This document shows positions 43,896 to 55,137 of a stretch of 64,000 nucleotides of DNA, piece by piece. Under the pieces are notes generated by a model. That model was not told where the DNA came from. It worked only from the letters and a program-made list of their open reading frames with translations, and searched no databases. The stretch's first letter is position 1. Each line of letters opens with the position of its first letter. The translations under genes and the position numbers were made by a program. The DNA comes from Gammaproteobacteria bacterium (GTDB taxonomy: Bacteria; Pseudomonadota; Gammaproteobacteria; Poriferisulfidales; GCA-002705445): assembly GCA_018675635.1 (NCBI GenBank), contig JABGXU010000007.1:255366-319365 (forward strand), written 5' to 3'.

Positions 43896-45141
43896 TATAA
43901 AAAGTTTTACAATGAATTTTGGCCCTCAGCATCCTTCAGCACATGGTGTACTAAGATTAATTTTAGAGCTTGAAGGAGAAGTAATAAAAAGAGCTGACCC
44001 ACATATTGGATTACTTCATCGCGGAACTGAAAAACTAGCCGAAAGTAAACCTTATAATCAAAGCATAGGATATATGGATAGACTAGATTATGTTTCAATG
44101 ATGAGTAACGAACACGCTTATGTTTTATCTATTGAAAAATTGCTAGATATAAATGTCCCAATAAGGGCAAAATATATTCGAGTAATGTTTGATGAAATTA
44201 CAAGAATACTTAATCATCTTCTTTGGCTTGGTGCTCATGCATTAGATATAGGTGCAATGAGTGTATTTTTATATGCTTTTAGAGAAAGAGAAGACTTAAT
44301 GGATTGTTATGAAGCAGTATCAGGAACTAGAATGCACGCAACTTATTACCGTCCGGGTGGCGTCATTAAAGACCTTCCATTAAGTATGCCAAAGTATGAA
44401 GAGTCAAAATGGAAATCAAAAAAAGAAATAAATAAATTAAATGAAGCTAGAGAAGGATCATTATTAGACTTTATTGAAGATTTTTGCTCACGTTTCCCAA
44501 AATGCGTTGATGAATATGAAGCGTTGTTAACGGACAATAGAATATGGAAACAAAGAACTGTAGACATTGGTATTGTTTCAAAAGAAAGAGCTTTTCAGTT
44601 AGGTTTTACTGGGCCAATGTTAAGGGGCTCTGGTGTTGCGTGGGATCTTAGAAAAAAACAACCTTACGAAATTTATAGTGAATTAGATTTTGATATACCA
44701 ATAGGAAGTAATGGAGATTGTTATGACAGGTATCTGGTAAGAATTGAGGAGATGAGACAATCTAATAAGATTATTAAGCAGTGTATAAAATGGCTAAAAG
44801 AAAATGAAGGAGAAATAATTTCTGATAATAATAAAATTACTGCCCCAACAAGAGATTCTGTAAAAGAAGATATGGAGTCACACATTTATCATTTTAAATT
44901 ATTTACTGAAGGTTATTGTTTGCCTGAAGGTGAAGTATATTGTGCTGTAGAACACCCCAAAGGAGAATTTGGTATAACACTAATATCTGATGGATCAAAT
45001 AAACCATATAGATTAAAAATACGAGCGCCTGGATTTCCTCATCTCGCGGCATTAAATGAAATGGTTAGAGGCCACATGATATCTGATGTAGTTGCAATTA
45101 TAGGCACTCAAGACATAGTTTTCGGTGAAATAGATAGGTAA
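43888..45141 (+). CDS. nuoD: NADH-quinone oxidoreductase subunit D
   Basis: The 49-kDa-type subunit that with NuoB forms the quinone reduction site. From ATG 43888 the protein has 417 residues and begins [24 protein letters not shown], the canonical N-terminus. A GGAG lies upstream, and an in-frame ATG at 43870 is rejected because it only adds six residues. Conserved HxxHR-type elements include [27 protein letters not shown] and [16 protein letters not shown], ending with [15 protein letters not shown], which is the standard family terminus. Confidence 0.97.
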   Translation: MPDIKSFTMNFGPQHPSAHGVLRLILELEGEVIKRADPHIGLLHRGTEKLAESKPYNQSIGYMDRLDYVSMMSNEHAYVLSIEKLLDINVPIRAKYIRVMFDEITRILNHLLWLGAHALDIGAMSVFLYAFREREDLMDCYEAVSGTRMHATYYRPGGVIKDLPLSMPKYEESKWKSKKEINKLNEAREGSLLDFIEDFCSRFPKCVDEYEALLTDNRIWKQRTVDIGIVSKERAFQLGFTGPMLRGSGVAWDLRKKQPYEIYSELDFDIPIGSNGDCYDRYLVRIEEMRQSNKIIKQCIKWLKENEGEIISDNNKITAPTRDSVKEDMESHIYHFKLFTEGYCLPEGEVYCAVEHPKGEFGITLISDGSNKPYRLKIRAPGFPHLAALNEMVRGHMISDVVAIIGTQDIVFGEIDR

Positions 45142-45144
45142 ATT

Positions 45145-45642
45145 ATGAAAGATAAAGATTTATATAATATACCAAGCGAAGCTTGTACAAAAATAAATGA
45201 ATGGCTTTTAAAATTTCCAGACGGAGAAAAAAAGCCAGCGATAATCTATGCACTACATTTAATTCAAAAAGAAAATAAATATATAAAAAGCAAACATGTT
45301 GATGCTTTAGCTAATTTATTAAATTTAAAAAAAATAGATGTTTATGAGGTAGCTTCATTTTATTCAATGTTTGAATTAGAAAAAGTTGGAAAACATACTA
45401 TATCTGTTTGCACAAATGTTTCATGTATGCTTAAAGGTTCAGATGAAATCTTAGCTTATTTAGAGAGAAAACTTAAAATTAAAGTTGGAACATCTTCAGA
45501 TGAATATTTTTTAAAAGATGAAAGGGAGTGTTTAGCAGCTTGCTGTGGCGCACCCATGATGCAGGTCGATCATAGATATTACGAAAATTTAACTAAAGAA
45601 AAAGTAGATAAAATAATTCGAGATATTGAAAATGAAAAATAA
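45145..45642 (+). CDS. nuoE: NADH-quinone oxidoreductase subunit E
   Basis: A 24-kDa-type thioredoxin-like subunit carrying the [2Fe-2S] cluster N1a. The 165-residue protein has four ligand cysteines: Cys89 and Cys94 (VCTNVSCML) and Cys129 and Cys133 (ECLAACCGAP), spaced as in E. coli. The N-terminal helical part includes the typical VYEVASFYSMFE. It overlaps nuoF by 11 nt, implying coupled translation of the NADH-binding module. Confidence 0.96.
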   Translation: MKDKDLYNIPSEACTKINEWLLKFPDGEKKPAIIYALHLIQKENKYIKSKHVDALANLLNLKKIDVYEVASFYSMFELEKVGKHTISVCTNVSCMLKGSDEILAYLERKLKIKVGTSSDEYFLKDERECLAACCGAPMMQVDHRYYENLTKEKVDKIIRDIENEK

Positions 45643-46906
45643 TATAAGAATTAACGAACTATGTTTTTCAACGTTGTCATCTAACAACCCAAACTCTCTA
45701 GAAACATATTTAAGCCAGGGAGGTTATTCTACATGGAAAAAAATTGTTAATGATTTTACTGATAAACAAGAGATTATTGATCTTGTTGTTAAGTCAGGTT
45801 TACGTGGAAGAGGAGGCGCTGGCTTTTCTACTGGGAAAAAATGGAGTTTTATAAATTTAGAATCTGATGAAATTAAATATTTAGTTTGTAATGCAGATGA
45901 ATCAGAACCAGGAACATGTAAGGATAGAGATATACTTAGATATAATCCACATGCTGTTATCGAAGGCATGTTAATTGCAAGTTATGCAATTGGCGCAAAT
46001 GTTTCATATTGTTATTTGAGAGGAGAGTTTATGGGTGAAGTTTATAAAAACTTTAAGCAAGCTCTTAATGAAGCCTACTCAAATAATTTTGTAGGTAATA
46101 ATATTTTGGGTTCTGAAATTAATATTGAATTACATGATTTAATTGGTGCTGGTGCTTATATTGTTGGTGAAGAAACAGCAATGCTAGAGTCTATAGAAGG
46201 AAAAAAAGGTTTCCCAAGATATAAACCTCCATTTCCAGCTATTAAAGGATTATTTAACTCCCCTACAATAATAAATAATGTAGAAACTTTAGCTTCAATA
46301 CCAAAAATTATTAGTAATGGGCCAATATGGTTTAATTCAATCGGAACAAAAGATAGCCCAGGTTTTAAATGTTTTTCAGTTTCAGGCCATGTAAACAAAC
46401 CCGGTAATTATGAAGTTCCATTGGGAACACCATTTAAAGATTTATTAGAGTTAGCTGGCGGCGTAAAAAATAATAAAAAAATTAAAGCTGTTATCCCAGG
46501 CGGATCCTCTGTACCTGTTTTACCTGGTAATATTATAATGAATATAAATATGGATTATGAGTCAATCGCAAATGCTGGCTCATTACTTGGATCTGGTGCA
46601 GTTATAATCATGGATGAAAATACCAATATGGTTAAAGTGCTTCATAGAATTGCAAGGTTTTATTATTCTGAGTCTTGCGGGCAATGTACTCCTTGCAGAG
46701 AAGGTACGGGCTGGATGTACAAAATAATTGATAAATTACTTAGTGGCAAAGGCAGTCTTAAAGATATAGAAACACTTGAATCATTACCAAATATGATTGC
46801 TAGCAGTACAATCTGTGCATTTGGGGATGCTGCCGCTATGCCGGTAGAAAGTTTTATTAAATATTATAAAAATGAATTTTTGAATTATATAAAAAATGAA
46901 GATTAA
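45632..46906 (+). CDS. nuoF: NADH-quinone oxidoreductase subunit F
   Basis: The NADH- and FMN-binding 51-kDa-type subunit with cluster N3. From ATG 45632 it has 424 residues; a TTG two codons earlier is not needed. Nucleotide-binding motifs: LRGRGGAGFSTGKKW (NADH/FMN), NADESEPGTCKDR and GAGAYIVGEETA. [4Fe-4S] ligands lie in ESCGQCTPCREG and a later cysteine in STICAFGDAAA. Its stop overlaps the nuoG start by 11 nt. Confidence 0.97.
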   Translation: MKNNIRINELCFSTLSSNNPNSLETYLSQGGYSTWKKIVNDFTDKQEIIDLVVKSGLRGRGGAGFSTGKKWSFINLESDEIKYLVCNADESEPGTCKDRDILRYNPHAVIEGMLIASYAIGANVSYCYLRGEFMGEVYKNFKQALNEAYSNNFVGNNILGSEINIELHDLIGAGAYIVGEETAMLESIEGKKGFPRYKPPFPAIKGLFNSPTIINNVETLASIPKIISNGPIWFNSIGTKDSPGFKCFSVSGHVNKPGNYEVPLGTPFKDLLELAGGVKNNKKIKAVIPGGSSVPVLPGNIIMNINMDYESIANAGSLLGSGAVIIMDENTNMVKVLHRIARFYYSESCGQCTPCREGTGWMYKIIDKLLSGKGSLKDIETLESLPNMIASSTICAFGDAAAMPVESFIKYYKNEFLNYIKNED

Positions 46907-49250
46907 AATTAATAATAAAGAATGTGTTTTTGATAAAGGTGATACTTTAATACAGATTGCTGACAGAAATGGAATTCATATACCAAGATTTTGCTACCAT
47001 GATAAATTATCAATCGCTGCTAATTGCAGAATGTGTTTAATAGAACAAGCAGGTGCAAATAAACCGCAACCCGCTTGCTCAACACCTGCAATTGAAGATC
47101 AAGAGTATTTTACAAATTCAGATTTAGCATTGGATTCTCAAAAAAATACTATGGAATTTTTATTAATTAACCATCCTTTAGATTGCCCAGTATGTGACCA
47201 AGGCGGAATGTGTGAATTGCAAGATCTTGCTTTAATGCATGGAAGAGTAAAATCAAGATACAAAGAAGATAAAAGAGTTGTCGTAGACCACAACATTGGC
47301 CCTCTTATTAAGACTAATATGACCAGATGTATTCATTGCACAAGGTGCGTAAGATATGGAGAAGAAATTGCTGGTATAAAAGAATTTGGCTCTATAGGTA
47401 GAGGTGAAACTATGGAAATAAGAACATATTTAACTTCTGCAATAAATTCACCAATGTCTGGAAACATGATTGATATATGTCCTGTTGGTGCATTAAATGC
47501 GTCTCCTTCGCACATGAAGGGTAGAACATGGGAACTTGAAAAAGTTAAATTTATTTCAAATCATGATTGCGTTGGATCAAATATGGATATCCATGTTTTA
47601 GAAAATAAAGTTTTTAGAGTGGTGCCTCATGAAAATAATAAAATTAATGAAATTTGGTTGTCAGACAGAGATAGATTCTCGTATGAGGCTTTAGATCATA
47701 ATGAAAGAGTGAAAAAACCTACAGCAAAAATTAATGGTAGACATACTGAGGTTGAATGGGATCAGGCTTTTGAAATCATTAAGAATAATTTAGATAGTAT
47801 TAATAGCAATGATGTTTCAGGTTTAATAAGTGCAAACTCAACAATTGAAGAACAATATCTTTTTCAGAAATGGCTTAGAGAAATGGATATTAATAATATT
47901 GATTATAGAGTTTCTCAAAATGATTTTAGATATCAAACAGAAGAACCTTTTCCAAAAATTGATATTCCAATAGACGATATAGAAAATATGGACTCAATTT
48001 TATTAATAGATAGTAATATTACTTATGAGCAACCAATTTTATCACATAAATTAAGAAAGCTATTTTTAAAAAATGCAAAAATTAATTCAATACATACATA
48101 CAACTATACTTATAATTTTGATTTAGAAAATTCTATTTTAATTAATCCTAATTTTTTAGTGGATATATTAATTGATTTTGTTGAATATTTATCAATTACA
48201 AGTAATCGGAAGTTTGATATACCAGCAGAAATAAGGAAAAAGTTCAAGGGAAATGCTAAGAAGAGTGTTCAGGAAATAGCAAAAAATCTACTCGCTAAAA
48301 AAAATTCTCTAATTCTTCTTGGATCATCATTAGTATCGCACCCAGATTATCAATTACTAAAGATTTTAACTAATATGATTTCAATAATGGCTAATTCTTC
48401 AAAAGGGTATCTTGTAGAAAATTGCAATGTAGCTGGCGCATGGCTTACAGGCTGTATGCCCAATACGACTAAAAAGATATCTAAAGATAAAAATTCTAGA
48501 TTTAACGTATTGGAAGCGATTAATAATAAATTAGATTCTTATATAATTTATAATTTAGAATTTATTGATTTCTATCATTATAAAGAATTAAAAAAATCTT
48601 TAGATAATGCAAAGTTTGTATTAGGTTTTCAAAGTTTTGTAACTGAGGAAGAGAAAAGTTTCTATGATGTAATTCTACCTTTGGCAACAGCATTTGAAAG
48701 TCCCGGAACATTTGTAAATATTGAAAATGAATGGCAGTCTTTTGCCCAAGGATGCAAACCTTATTATATGTCAAAAGAAGGCTGGAAAATACTTACAAAA
48801 CTAAGATTACAAAATGGCGCAAGTATTGATAATTCTGTTGATTATATAGATGTATTGAATGAAGTGGATTCTGTAGTAAGAAATCAAAAGTTTAATATGG
48901 AGGAAAAATATAATAATTTAGTTATAGAAAAAAAATTGAACACAGGATCCTTAACCAGGTTTGGAGGTATTGACAGTTATTATATTGATAACATTGTCAG
49001 AAGAGCGGATTCTTTAAATAAAGTAAATTCAAAGAAAAATTTTATAAGTGTTAATAAAAAAACATTAGAGGCTAATAATATCGATATAACAAAGAATAAA
49101 TTAATCGTCAGGCAAAATGATAATACTTTATTAGTAGAATTAATAATAGATGAGAATGTTTCTGATAATAGCGTGTATATTATTAACTCTAATAAAGAAT
49201 ATTATGAATTAGGTAAACGATATCAACCAATAAAAATAGAAAATGTTTGA
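46896..49250 (+). CDS. nuoG: NADH-quinone oxidoreductase subunit G
   Basis: A 75-kDa-type subunit wiring electrons from NuoF to NuoI. The 784-residue protein has a ferredoxin-like N-terminus with [2Fe-2S] ligands Cys33, Cys44, Cys47 and Cys61. The His/Cys3 cluster N5 is His93, Cys97, Cys100 and Cys106, and cluster N4 is Cys145, Cys148, Cys151 and Cys195. A molybdopterin-oxidoreductase-like domain follows and is poorly conserved. The extra N7 cluster of E. coli is absent: only Cys225 remains where a CxxCxxxC motif would be. It overlaps nuoH by 8 nt. Confidence 0.96.
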   Translation: MKIKINNKECVFDKGDTLIQIADRNGIHIPRFCYHDKLSIAANCRMCLIEQAGANKPQPACSTPAIEDQEYFTNSDLALDSQKNTMEFLLINHPLDCPVCDQGGMCELQDLALMHGRVKSRYKEDKRVVVDHNIGPLIKTNMTRCIHCTRCVRYGEEIAGIKEFGSIGRGETMEIRTYLTSAINSPMSGNMIDICPVGALNASPSHMKGRTWELEKVKFISNHDCVGSNMDIHVLENKVFRVVPHENNKINEIWLSDRDRFSYEALDHNERVKKPTAKINGRHTEVEWDQAFEIIKNNLDSINSNDVSGLISANSTIEEQYLFQKWLREMDINNIDYRVSQNDFRYQTEEPFPKIDIPIDDIENMDSILLIDSNITYEQPILSHKLRKLFLKNAKINSIHTYNYTYNFDLENSILINPNFLVDILIDFVEYLSITSNRKFDIPAEIRKKFKGNAKKSVQEIAKNLLAKKNSLILLGSSLVSHPDYQLLKILTNMISIMANSSKGYLVENCNVAGAWLTGCMPNTTKKISKDKNSRFNVLEAINNKLDSYIIYNLEFIDFYHYKELKKSLDNAKFVLGFQSFVTEEEKSFYDVILPLATAFESPGTFVNIENEWQSFAQGCKPYYMSKEGWKILTKLRLQNGASIDNSVDYIDVLNEVDSVVRNQKFNMEEKYNNLVIEKKLNTGSLTRFGGIDSYYIDNIVRRADSLNKVNSKKNFISVNKKTLEANNIDITKNKLIVRQNDNTLLVELIIDENVSDNSVYIINSNKEYYELGKRYQPIKIENV

Positions 49251-50337
49251 TTTTTTAAATAATTTTACTAGCTTATTTACTTTTTTTAATGAATTGAGTA
49301 TTTTGCCTAGTACCTTAATTTTAATTTTATTAATTATGGTGCCTCTTTTAATAGTTGTTGCTTATTATACATATGCAGAAAGAAAAATAATTGCTTCTAT
49401 GCAGGGTAGGTTAGGACCAAATGTTGTTGGCCCATATGGTTTATTTCAGCCCTTCGCTGATGGTGTAAAATTATTTTTTAAAGAAATTATTATACCGGTA
49501 GACTCAAATAAATTTTTATTTTTATTGGCGCCAGTAATAACTTTTACGGTTGCTTTCAGCGCTTGGGCTGTAATTCCTTTTGATAGTGTTATGGTTTTGT
49601 CAAATATTAATGCTGGATTACTTTATATTCTTGCCCTTACATCTTTAGGTATATATGGAATTATTATAGCTGGATGGTCATCTAATTCTAAATATTCTTT
49701 ATTAGGAGCAATGAGATCTGCAGCCCAGATAATTGCATATGAAATAGCTATGGGTTTTGCTCTTGTGGGAGTAATAATGATTTCTGGAAGTTTAAATATT
49801 GGTGACATCATACATGCGCAAAAAGGATCAATGCTTAATTGGCTTTGGGTTCCATTGTTTCCATTATTTCTTGTTTATTTTATATCCGGAGTTGCTGAAA
49901 CTAATAGAGCCCCTTTTGATGTAGCGGAAGGAGAATCAGAATTAGTTGCTGGATTTCATGTAGAATATTCTGGAATGGGATTTGCAATATTTTTTATAGC
50001 GGAATATGCAAATATGATATTAATATCAGCATTAACAGCTATATTATTTTTTGGAGGATGGTTATCACCATTTAATCTTAATTCTCTAGGTGGTTTAGAA
50101 ATAAACGATGTTGTTAGTAATATATTATTATTCTTTATTAATGATGGAATACATTGGTTTATAATAAAAACATTATTTTTTATGTTCTGTTTCATATGGT
50201 TTAGAGCAACATTTCCTAGATATCGGTATGATCAAATTATGAGATTGGGTTGGAAAATTTTAATTCCAATCACATTAATATGGATATTTGTAGAAATGTT
50301 ATTTATATATTATAAAGTGGAACCATGGTTTTTATAA
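49243..50337 (+). CDS. nuoH: NADH-quinone oxidoreductase subunit H
   Basis: The ND1-type membrane subunit linking the quinone cavity to the proton pumps. The 364-residue protein has about eight transmembrane helices and the conserved cytoplasmic loops [24 protein letters not shown] and [24 protein letters not shown] (the acidic E-chamber near the quinone site), plus [18 protein letters not shown] near the C-terminus. Length and motifs are complete. Confidence 0.97.
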   Translation: MFDFLNNFTSLFTFFNELSILPSTLILILLIMVPLLIVVAYYTYAERKIIASMQGRLGPNVVGPYGLFQPFADGVKLFFKEIIIPVDSNKFLFLLAPVITFTVAFSAWAVIPFDSVMVLSNINAGLLYILALTSLGIYGIIIAGWSSNSKYSLLGAMRSAAQIIAYEIAMGFALVGVIMISGSLNIGDIIHAQKGSMLNWLWVPLFPLFLVYFISGVAETNRAPFDVAEGESELVAGFHVEYSGMGFAIFFIAEYANMILISALTAILFFGGWLSPFNLNSLGGLEINDVVSNILLFFINDGIHWFIIKTLFFMFCFIWFRATFPRYRYDQIMRLGWKILIPITLIWIFVEMLFIYYKVEPWFL

Positions 50338-50347
50338 GGTAAAGTAT

Positions 50348-50830
50348 ATGTTAAAAAATTATATAAAAAGTTTTTTTCTATTAGAGTTGCTACGCGGACT
50401 TAAAGTAACTTTTTCTAACATGTTTAGAAAAAAAACTACATTGAGATATCCGTATGAAAAAACTCCACAGTCACCAAGGTTTAGGGGACTTCATGCACTT
50501 AGAAGATACCCCAACGGCGAAGAAAGATGCATTGGTTGTAAGTTATGCGAAGTTGTTTGCCCTGCATTAGCAATTACAATTGACACAGAAGAAAGAAATG
50601 ATGGAACCAGAAGAACTACTAAATATGATATAGATCTATTTAAATGTATTTTTTGTGGATTTTGTGAAGAGGCATGTCCTGTAGATGCAATTGTAGAAAC
50701 TAGAATATTTGAATATCATTTTGAAGAAAGAGGGCAAAATATACTTAAAAAAAGTGATCTTTTAAAAATTGGCGACAAATTTGAAAAAGACATAGCAGAA
50801 GATCAAAAAGCAAAATCACAACACGCATAA
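50348..50830 (+). CDS. nuoI: NADH-quinone oxidoreductase subunit I
   Basis: A ferredoxin-like subunit with two [4Fe-4S] clusters, N6a and N6b. The 160-residue protein shows the two motifs [12 protein letters not shown] (about 59-70) and [12 protein letters not shown] (about 98-109), each completed by the other's last cysteine. An amphipathic N-terminal region precedes them ([21 protein letters not shown]). It lies 10 bp after nuoH. Confidence 0.97.
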   Translation: MLKNYIKSFFLLELLRGLKVTFSNMFRKKTTLRYPYEKTPQSPRFRGLHALRRYPNGEERCIGCKLCEVVCPALAITIDTEERNDGTRRTTKYDIDLFKCIFCGFCEEACPVDAIVETRIFEYHFEERGQNILKKSDLLKIGDKFEKDIAEDQKAKSQHA

Positions 50831-50835
50831 CAATT

Positions 50836-51420
50836 ATGGATATAACAACTATTTTATTTTATTTAGTCACTACAGTAATAATATTATCTTCAGTAAGTAT
50901 GATAATTGTTAATAATACTGTGCATGCAGCACTACTTTTAGTTCTTATATTTTTTAATAGCGCGATACTTTGGCTAATGTTGCAAGCAGAATTTTTATCT
51001 ATAATTTTAGTATTGGTTTATGTAGGCGCTGTTTTAGTTTTATTTCTTTTTGTAGTTATGCTTCTAGATTTACCAAAGAAACAGAAAGCTAATCAAAAAT
51101 TATATTTATTATTTTCTATAATAACATCAGTAGTTATGTTTATTGAACTATATATTGTTATTTTTTATCAAGATTTTTCAAATAGTCTTATAGCTATACC
51201 GTTACCGGAGTCTAATAATACATATGAAATTGGTTTAATGTTGTTTACTGATTATGTATTTTCTTTCGAAGTCACAGCTTTTATTTTACTAGTTGCTATT
51301 ATTGCCGCTATTGCCATAAATATATCTGATAAACAAAAAGCTTTAAGACAAGATCCAGGCAAACAGGTACTAGAAAATAAATCTGATAGGTTAAAAATTA
51401 TTAAGGATGATGATTTATGA
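50836..51420 (+). CDS. nuoJ: NADH-quinone oxidoreductase subunit J
   Basis: The ND6-type membrane subunit. The 194-residue protein has five transmembrane helices, including TM3 with the pi-bulge region [21 protein letters not shown] that couples quinone reduction to proton movement. The C-terminal 25 residues form a charged cytoplasmic tail. It overlaps nuoK by 4 nt (ATGA). Confidence 0.95.
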   Translation: MDITTILFYLVTTVIILSSVSMIIVNNTVHAALLLVLIFFNSAILWLMLQAEFLSIILVLVYVGAVLVLFLFVVMLLDLPKKQKANQKLYLLFSIITSVVMFIELYIVIFYQDFSNSLIAIPLPESNNTYEIGLMLFTDYVFSFEVTAFILLVAIIAAIAINISDKQKALRQDPGKQVLENKSDRLKIIKDDDL

Positions 51421-51722
51421 TAACTATTACACATTATTTAGTTTTTAGCGCTTTACTATTTTGCATTAGTGTTGCTGGAATATTTATTAACAGGAGAAAT
51501 ATTCTTTTATTACTAATGTCTATTGAACTTATGCTTTTGTCTATTAATACAAATTTTATAATTTTTTCTCATTACAGTAATGATATCACAGGTCAAGTTT
51601 TTGTATTCTTTATTTTAGCAGTAGCTGCCGCAGAATCTGCTATAGGTTTAGCAATTATAGTTTCACTATTTAGACTAAAAAACTCATTAGATATAGATAC
51701 CATTAGCAATCTTAAGGGTTGA
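51417..51722 (+). CDS. nuoK: NADH-quinone oxidoreductase subunit K
   Basis: The ND4L-type membrane subunit. The 101-residue protein has three helices with the two conserved membrane glutamates of the half-channel: Glu in [17 protein letters not shown] (about 37) and Glu in [13 protein letters not shown] (about 73). Length is typical (E. coli 100). ATG overlaps the nuoJ stop. Confidence 0.96.
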   Translation: MITITHYLVFSALLFCISVAGIFINRRNILLLLMSIELMLLSINTNFIIFSHYSNDITGQVFVFFILAVAAAESAIGLAIIVSLFRLKNSLDIDTISNLKG

Positions 51723-51727
51723 TCATT

Positions 51728-53635
51728 ATGCAAACTATACTATTCCTTATACCAATTTTAGTTTTAGCTAGTTCTATTATTATTGGATTAAGCGGGAACA
51801 TCATTAATAATTTTTATTCTGGATTAATTAGTACAATATTAGTTTTTATTTCTTTTGGGTTATCTTTAGTTATTTGCTCGTCGTTTTATTTTGATAATAG
51901 TGTAATCCTTTATGAAGATTTTTATAACTGGATATCTATAGATAATTTACATATTACTATTGGGTATTTAATTGATAAATTGTCTTCTATAATGCTAGTT
52001 GTTGTGCTATTTATTTCATTAGTTGTACATATTTATAGTATTGGTTATATGAAAGACGAGAAAGATTTTAAAAGATTTTTTTCTTATATAGCTCTTTTTA
52101 CTTTTTCTATGCTTTTGTTGGTAATGTCGAATAATTTAATTCAGCTTTTTATTGGGTGGGAAGGTGTTGGTTTAATATCGTACCTATTAATAGGTTATTG
52201 GCACAATAAAGAATCTGCTATTAAAGCTAATTTAAAAGCCTTCTTAATTAATCGTATCGGCGATATGTTTTTTATTCTTGGCATTGTCATGATTTACTCA
52301 GCATTCGATTCATTTGATTTTAAAACTATTTTTACAAATATTGATTCTATTGATTTAAATAATTTAGAAAGTTATTTTGGTTTAAATTACATTGATTTTT
52401 CGTGTTTATTTTTATTTATTGGCGCAATGGCTAAATCTGCCCAGATACCTTTACATGTTTGGTTGCCAGACTCAATGGAAGGTCCTACCCCAATTTCTGC
52501 ATTAATTCATGCAGCTACTATGGTAACAGCTGGTATTTTTATGGTAGCAAGATTATCTCCTTTATACGCTACAACAGATTTTACTTCTGATTTTATTTTA
52601 ATAATTGGTGCTTCAACAGCACTTTTTATTGGAGTTATAGCTATATTTGAAAATGATATAAAAAAAGTAATAGCATATTCAACAATTTCACAATTAGGAT
52701 ATATGGTTGCAGCCTTAGGAATAAGTGCCTATTCAGTTTCGTTTTTTCATTTATTTACACATGCGTTTTTTAAAGCTCTTTTATTTCTATGTGCAGGATC
52801 TATTATTATGTCATTACATCATAATCAAAATATACAAAATATGGGTGGACTAAAATCTAGACTCCCTGTCACCTATATATGCTTTTTAATTGGGACATTA
52901 AGTATAATAGGTTTTCCTTTAACATCAGGGTTTTTTTCAAAAGACCTAATATTAGAAGTTATGTTGTATGAAAATAACACTATATCTTACATAGCGTACT
53001 TTATGCTTCTAACGGGAGCTTTAGTTACTTCAATATATTCATTTAGATTATTATTTCTAGTATTTTTCGGAAAATTTAAAAGTGGAAATATAGAAGATAT
53101 AGTAGAGCAATCTACATTAATTTTAGCACCATTAATTATTCTTTCATTATTGTCGTTATCAGCAGGATATTTTATAAATATATTTATTGAGCTTCCGATA
53201 TTTATGTATGGTATTAATAATATAAATTATGACGGTTTGTTAAATTTTATAATACACGGAGTATTATCACCAGCATCGGTAGCACTAATAGTGGGGTTTT
53301 ATTTTGCAAAACGCATTTATAAAGATGATACTAAATATAAAATATTTGAAGTTAAGATTATTAAAATTTTTAAGCAAATAATATCCTCAAAATATAAATT
53401 TGATGAATTTTTTATTTTATCTGCACACAAAATGGTTAATTTATCAAATTATTTTTCTAAAAAATTTGATATAGCTTTGATAGATAGTTTTATCGTTAAT
53501 GGACTTCCCTTAAAAATTAATAATTTTTCTAGAAAATTAAGAAATTCTAGCACTGGATATTTATACCATTACGCATTTTCCATAGTTTTTTCACTTGTTG
53601 TAATATTTGGAATAATTTTAGTGAGAGTTTTATGA
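51728..53635 (+). CDS. nuoL: NADH-quinone oxidoreductase subunit L
   Basis: The largest antiporter-like proton-pumping subunit. From ATG 51728 the protein has 635 residues; a TTG three codons upstream is overlapped by the nuoK stop and is not preferred. Conserved membrane charged residues are visible: Glu in GWEGVGLISYLLIGYW, Lys in AMAKSAQIPLHVWLPDSMEGPTP, and His/Lys in SFFHLFTHAFFKALLFLCAGS. The C-terminal part includes the region for the lateral helix HL (about 515-570) and a final transmembrane anchor. Confidence 0.96.
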   Translation: MQTILFLIPILVLASSIIIGLSGNIINNFYSGLISTILVFISFGLSLVICSSFYFDNSVILYEDFYNWISIDNLHITIGYLIDKLSSIMLVVVLFISLVVHIYSIGYMKDEKDFKRFFSYIALFTFSMLLLVMSNNLIQLFIGWEGVGLISYLLIGYWHNKESAIKANLKAFLINRIGDMFFILGIVMIYSAFDSFDFKTIFTNIDSIDLNNLESYFGLNYIDFSCLFLFIGAMAKSAQIPLHVWLPDSMEGPTPISALIHAATMVTAGIFMVARLSPLYATTDFTSDFILIIGASTALFIGVIAIFENDIKKVIAYSTISQLGYMVAALGISAYSVSFFHLFTHAFFKALLFLCAGSIIMSLHHNQNIQNMGGLKSRLPVTYICFLIGTLSIIGFPLTSGFFSKDLILEVMLYENNTISYIAYFMLLTGALVTSIYSFRLLFLVFFGKFKSGNIEDIVEQSTLILAPLIILSLLSLSAGYFINIFIELPIFMYGINNINYDGLLNFIIHGVLSPASVALIVGFYFAKRIYKDDTKYKIFEVKIIKIFKQIISSKYKFDEFFILSAHKMVNLSNYFSKKFDIALIDSFIVNGLPLKINNFSRKLRNSSTGYLYHYAFSIVFSLVVIFGIILVRVL

Positions 53636-55137
53636 ATATAAATATATTATCTTTATTAATATGGCTTCCAATATTTTCTGGACTACTTTTATTGTTTTAT
53701 AATAGAAAAATTAAATATATTAATCTTTATAATATTTTTATCAACGCATTAATTTTTGTTTTTTCAGTTTTATTACTTAAAAACTTTAACCATGCTATTG
53801 CTGATTTTCAGTTTGTTGAAAACATTCAATGGATAGAATACTTAAATATTAATTATTACCTTGGTGTAGACGCAATTTCAATATTATTGATCTTGCTTAA
53901 TTCAATTATTTTTTTAATTGTAGCTTTTTATAACTCTACTTTAACTATAAAAAAACAAAATCATTATTATGCAAGTTTTTTAATTGCTAATGGCCTAACT
54001 ATTGGTGTTTTCTCTGCTTTGGATGCAATATTATTTTATGTCTTTTTTGAAGCTTTATTAATTCCAATGTTCCTTATTATAGGAATTTGGGGAGGTCCTA
54101 ACAGAATTTATGCCGCAATTAAATTTTTTATATATACTTTTTTAGGATCTGTTCTTTTATTAATCTCATTTATATATATAAATTCTACAATTCATTCTTT
54201 TAATGTTAATTCTTTTTATGATGCACATTTCTCATTAGCAGAGCAAGAATGGTTGTTTATTGCTATGGCGATTGCTTTTGCTATAAAAATCCCGATGTTC
54301 CCTTTTCATACTTGGCTGCCTGATGCCCATGTTGAGGCTCCAACATCTGGCTCTGTTATTTTAGCAGCTATTTTATTGAAGGTTGGTGCTTATGGTTTCT
54401 TAAGATACGTTATTCCAGTTGTTCCTATGGGAGCATTGTCTCTAGACATATATTTTATAATTTTATCTCTCATTGCAATTGTGTATGTTGGAATGATTGC
54501 GATTGTACAAGATGACATGAAAAAATTAATTGCATATTCATCAATTTCACATATGGGTTTTGTTACACTTGGTTTCTTTATAATTTTTCAATTATTTAGT
54601 AATACATCTATTAAAGAGGATATTGTTATTAGTTTATCAGGAAGCATGTATCAAATTATATCCCATGGATTTATCTCTGCAGCTCTATTTATATGCGTTG
54701 GATCTATATACGACAGATATAAAACTAAAAAGATTTCAGAAATAAGCGGGATATTAAATCAAATGCCTATTTACGGATGGTTTTTTGTGTTTTTTGCTTT
54801 AGCTAACTGTGGAATGCCAGGTACTTCCAGTTTTGTAGGAGAGCTTTTAATTATAATTTCTTCTTTTAAAGCTAATTTTATCTATTCTATTTTGGCATCT
54901 GGAACATTGGTAATTTCAGCAGCTTATTCTATGTGGTTGGTAAAGAGAGTAATATATGGCGAAAGTCAAATTAATATCAATAACTATATAGATGCTAATA
55001 AAAGGGAAACAATAATATTATTCACTCTTTCATTGATAGTATTAATTCTTGGAATATATCCCGATTATATGATTACATTTATGAACGCCACTTTAGTTAA
55101 TATGGTAGATAATATAATAATTAAAATTAGCATATGA
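53632..55137 (+). CDS. nuoM: NADH-quinone oxidoreductase subunit M
   Basis: An antiporter-like proton-pumping subunit (ND4 type). The 501-residue protein has about 14 helices with the family motifs FFEALLIPMFLIIGIWGG (conserved membrane Glu), AIAFAIKIPMFPFHTWLPDAHVEAPT (Lys) and YSSISHMGFV. The second channel half has SHGFISAALFICVGS and MPGTSSFVGELLI. It is coupled by ATGA to both neighbours. Confidence 0.96.
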   Translation: MNINILSLLIWLPIFSGLLLLFYNRKIKYINLYNIFINALIFVFSVLLLKNFNHAIADFQFVENIQWIEYLNINYYLGVDAISILLILLNSIIFLIVAFYNSTLTIKKQNHYYASFLIANGLTIGVFSALDAILFYVFFEALLIPMFLIIGIWGGPNRIYAAIKFFIYTFLGSVLLLISFIYINSTIHSFNVNSFYDAHFSLAEQEWLFIAMAIAFAIKIPMFPFHTWLPDAHVEAPTSGSVILAAILLKVGAYGFLRYVIPVVPMGALSLDIYFIILSLIAIVYVGMIAIVQDDMKKLIAYSSISHMGFVTLGFFIIFQLFSNTSIKEDIVISLSGSMYQIISHGFISAALFICVGSIYDRYKTKKISEISGILNQMPIYGWFFVFFALANCGMPGTSSFVGELLIIISSFKANFIYSILASGTLVISAAYSMWLVKRVIYGESQININNYIDANKRETIILFTLSLIVLILGIYPDYMITFMNATLVNMVDNIIIKISI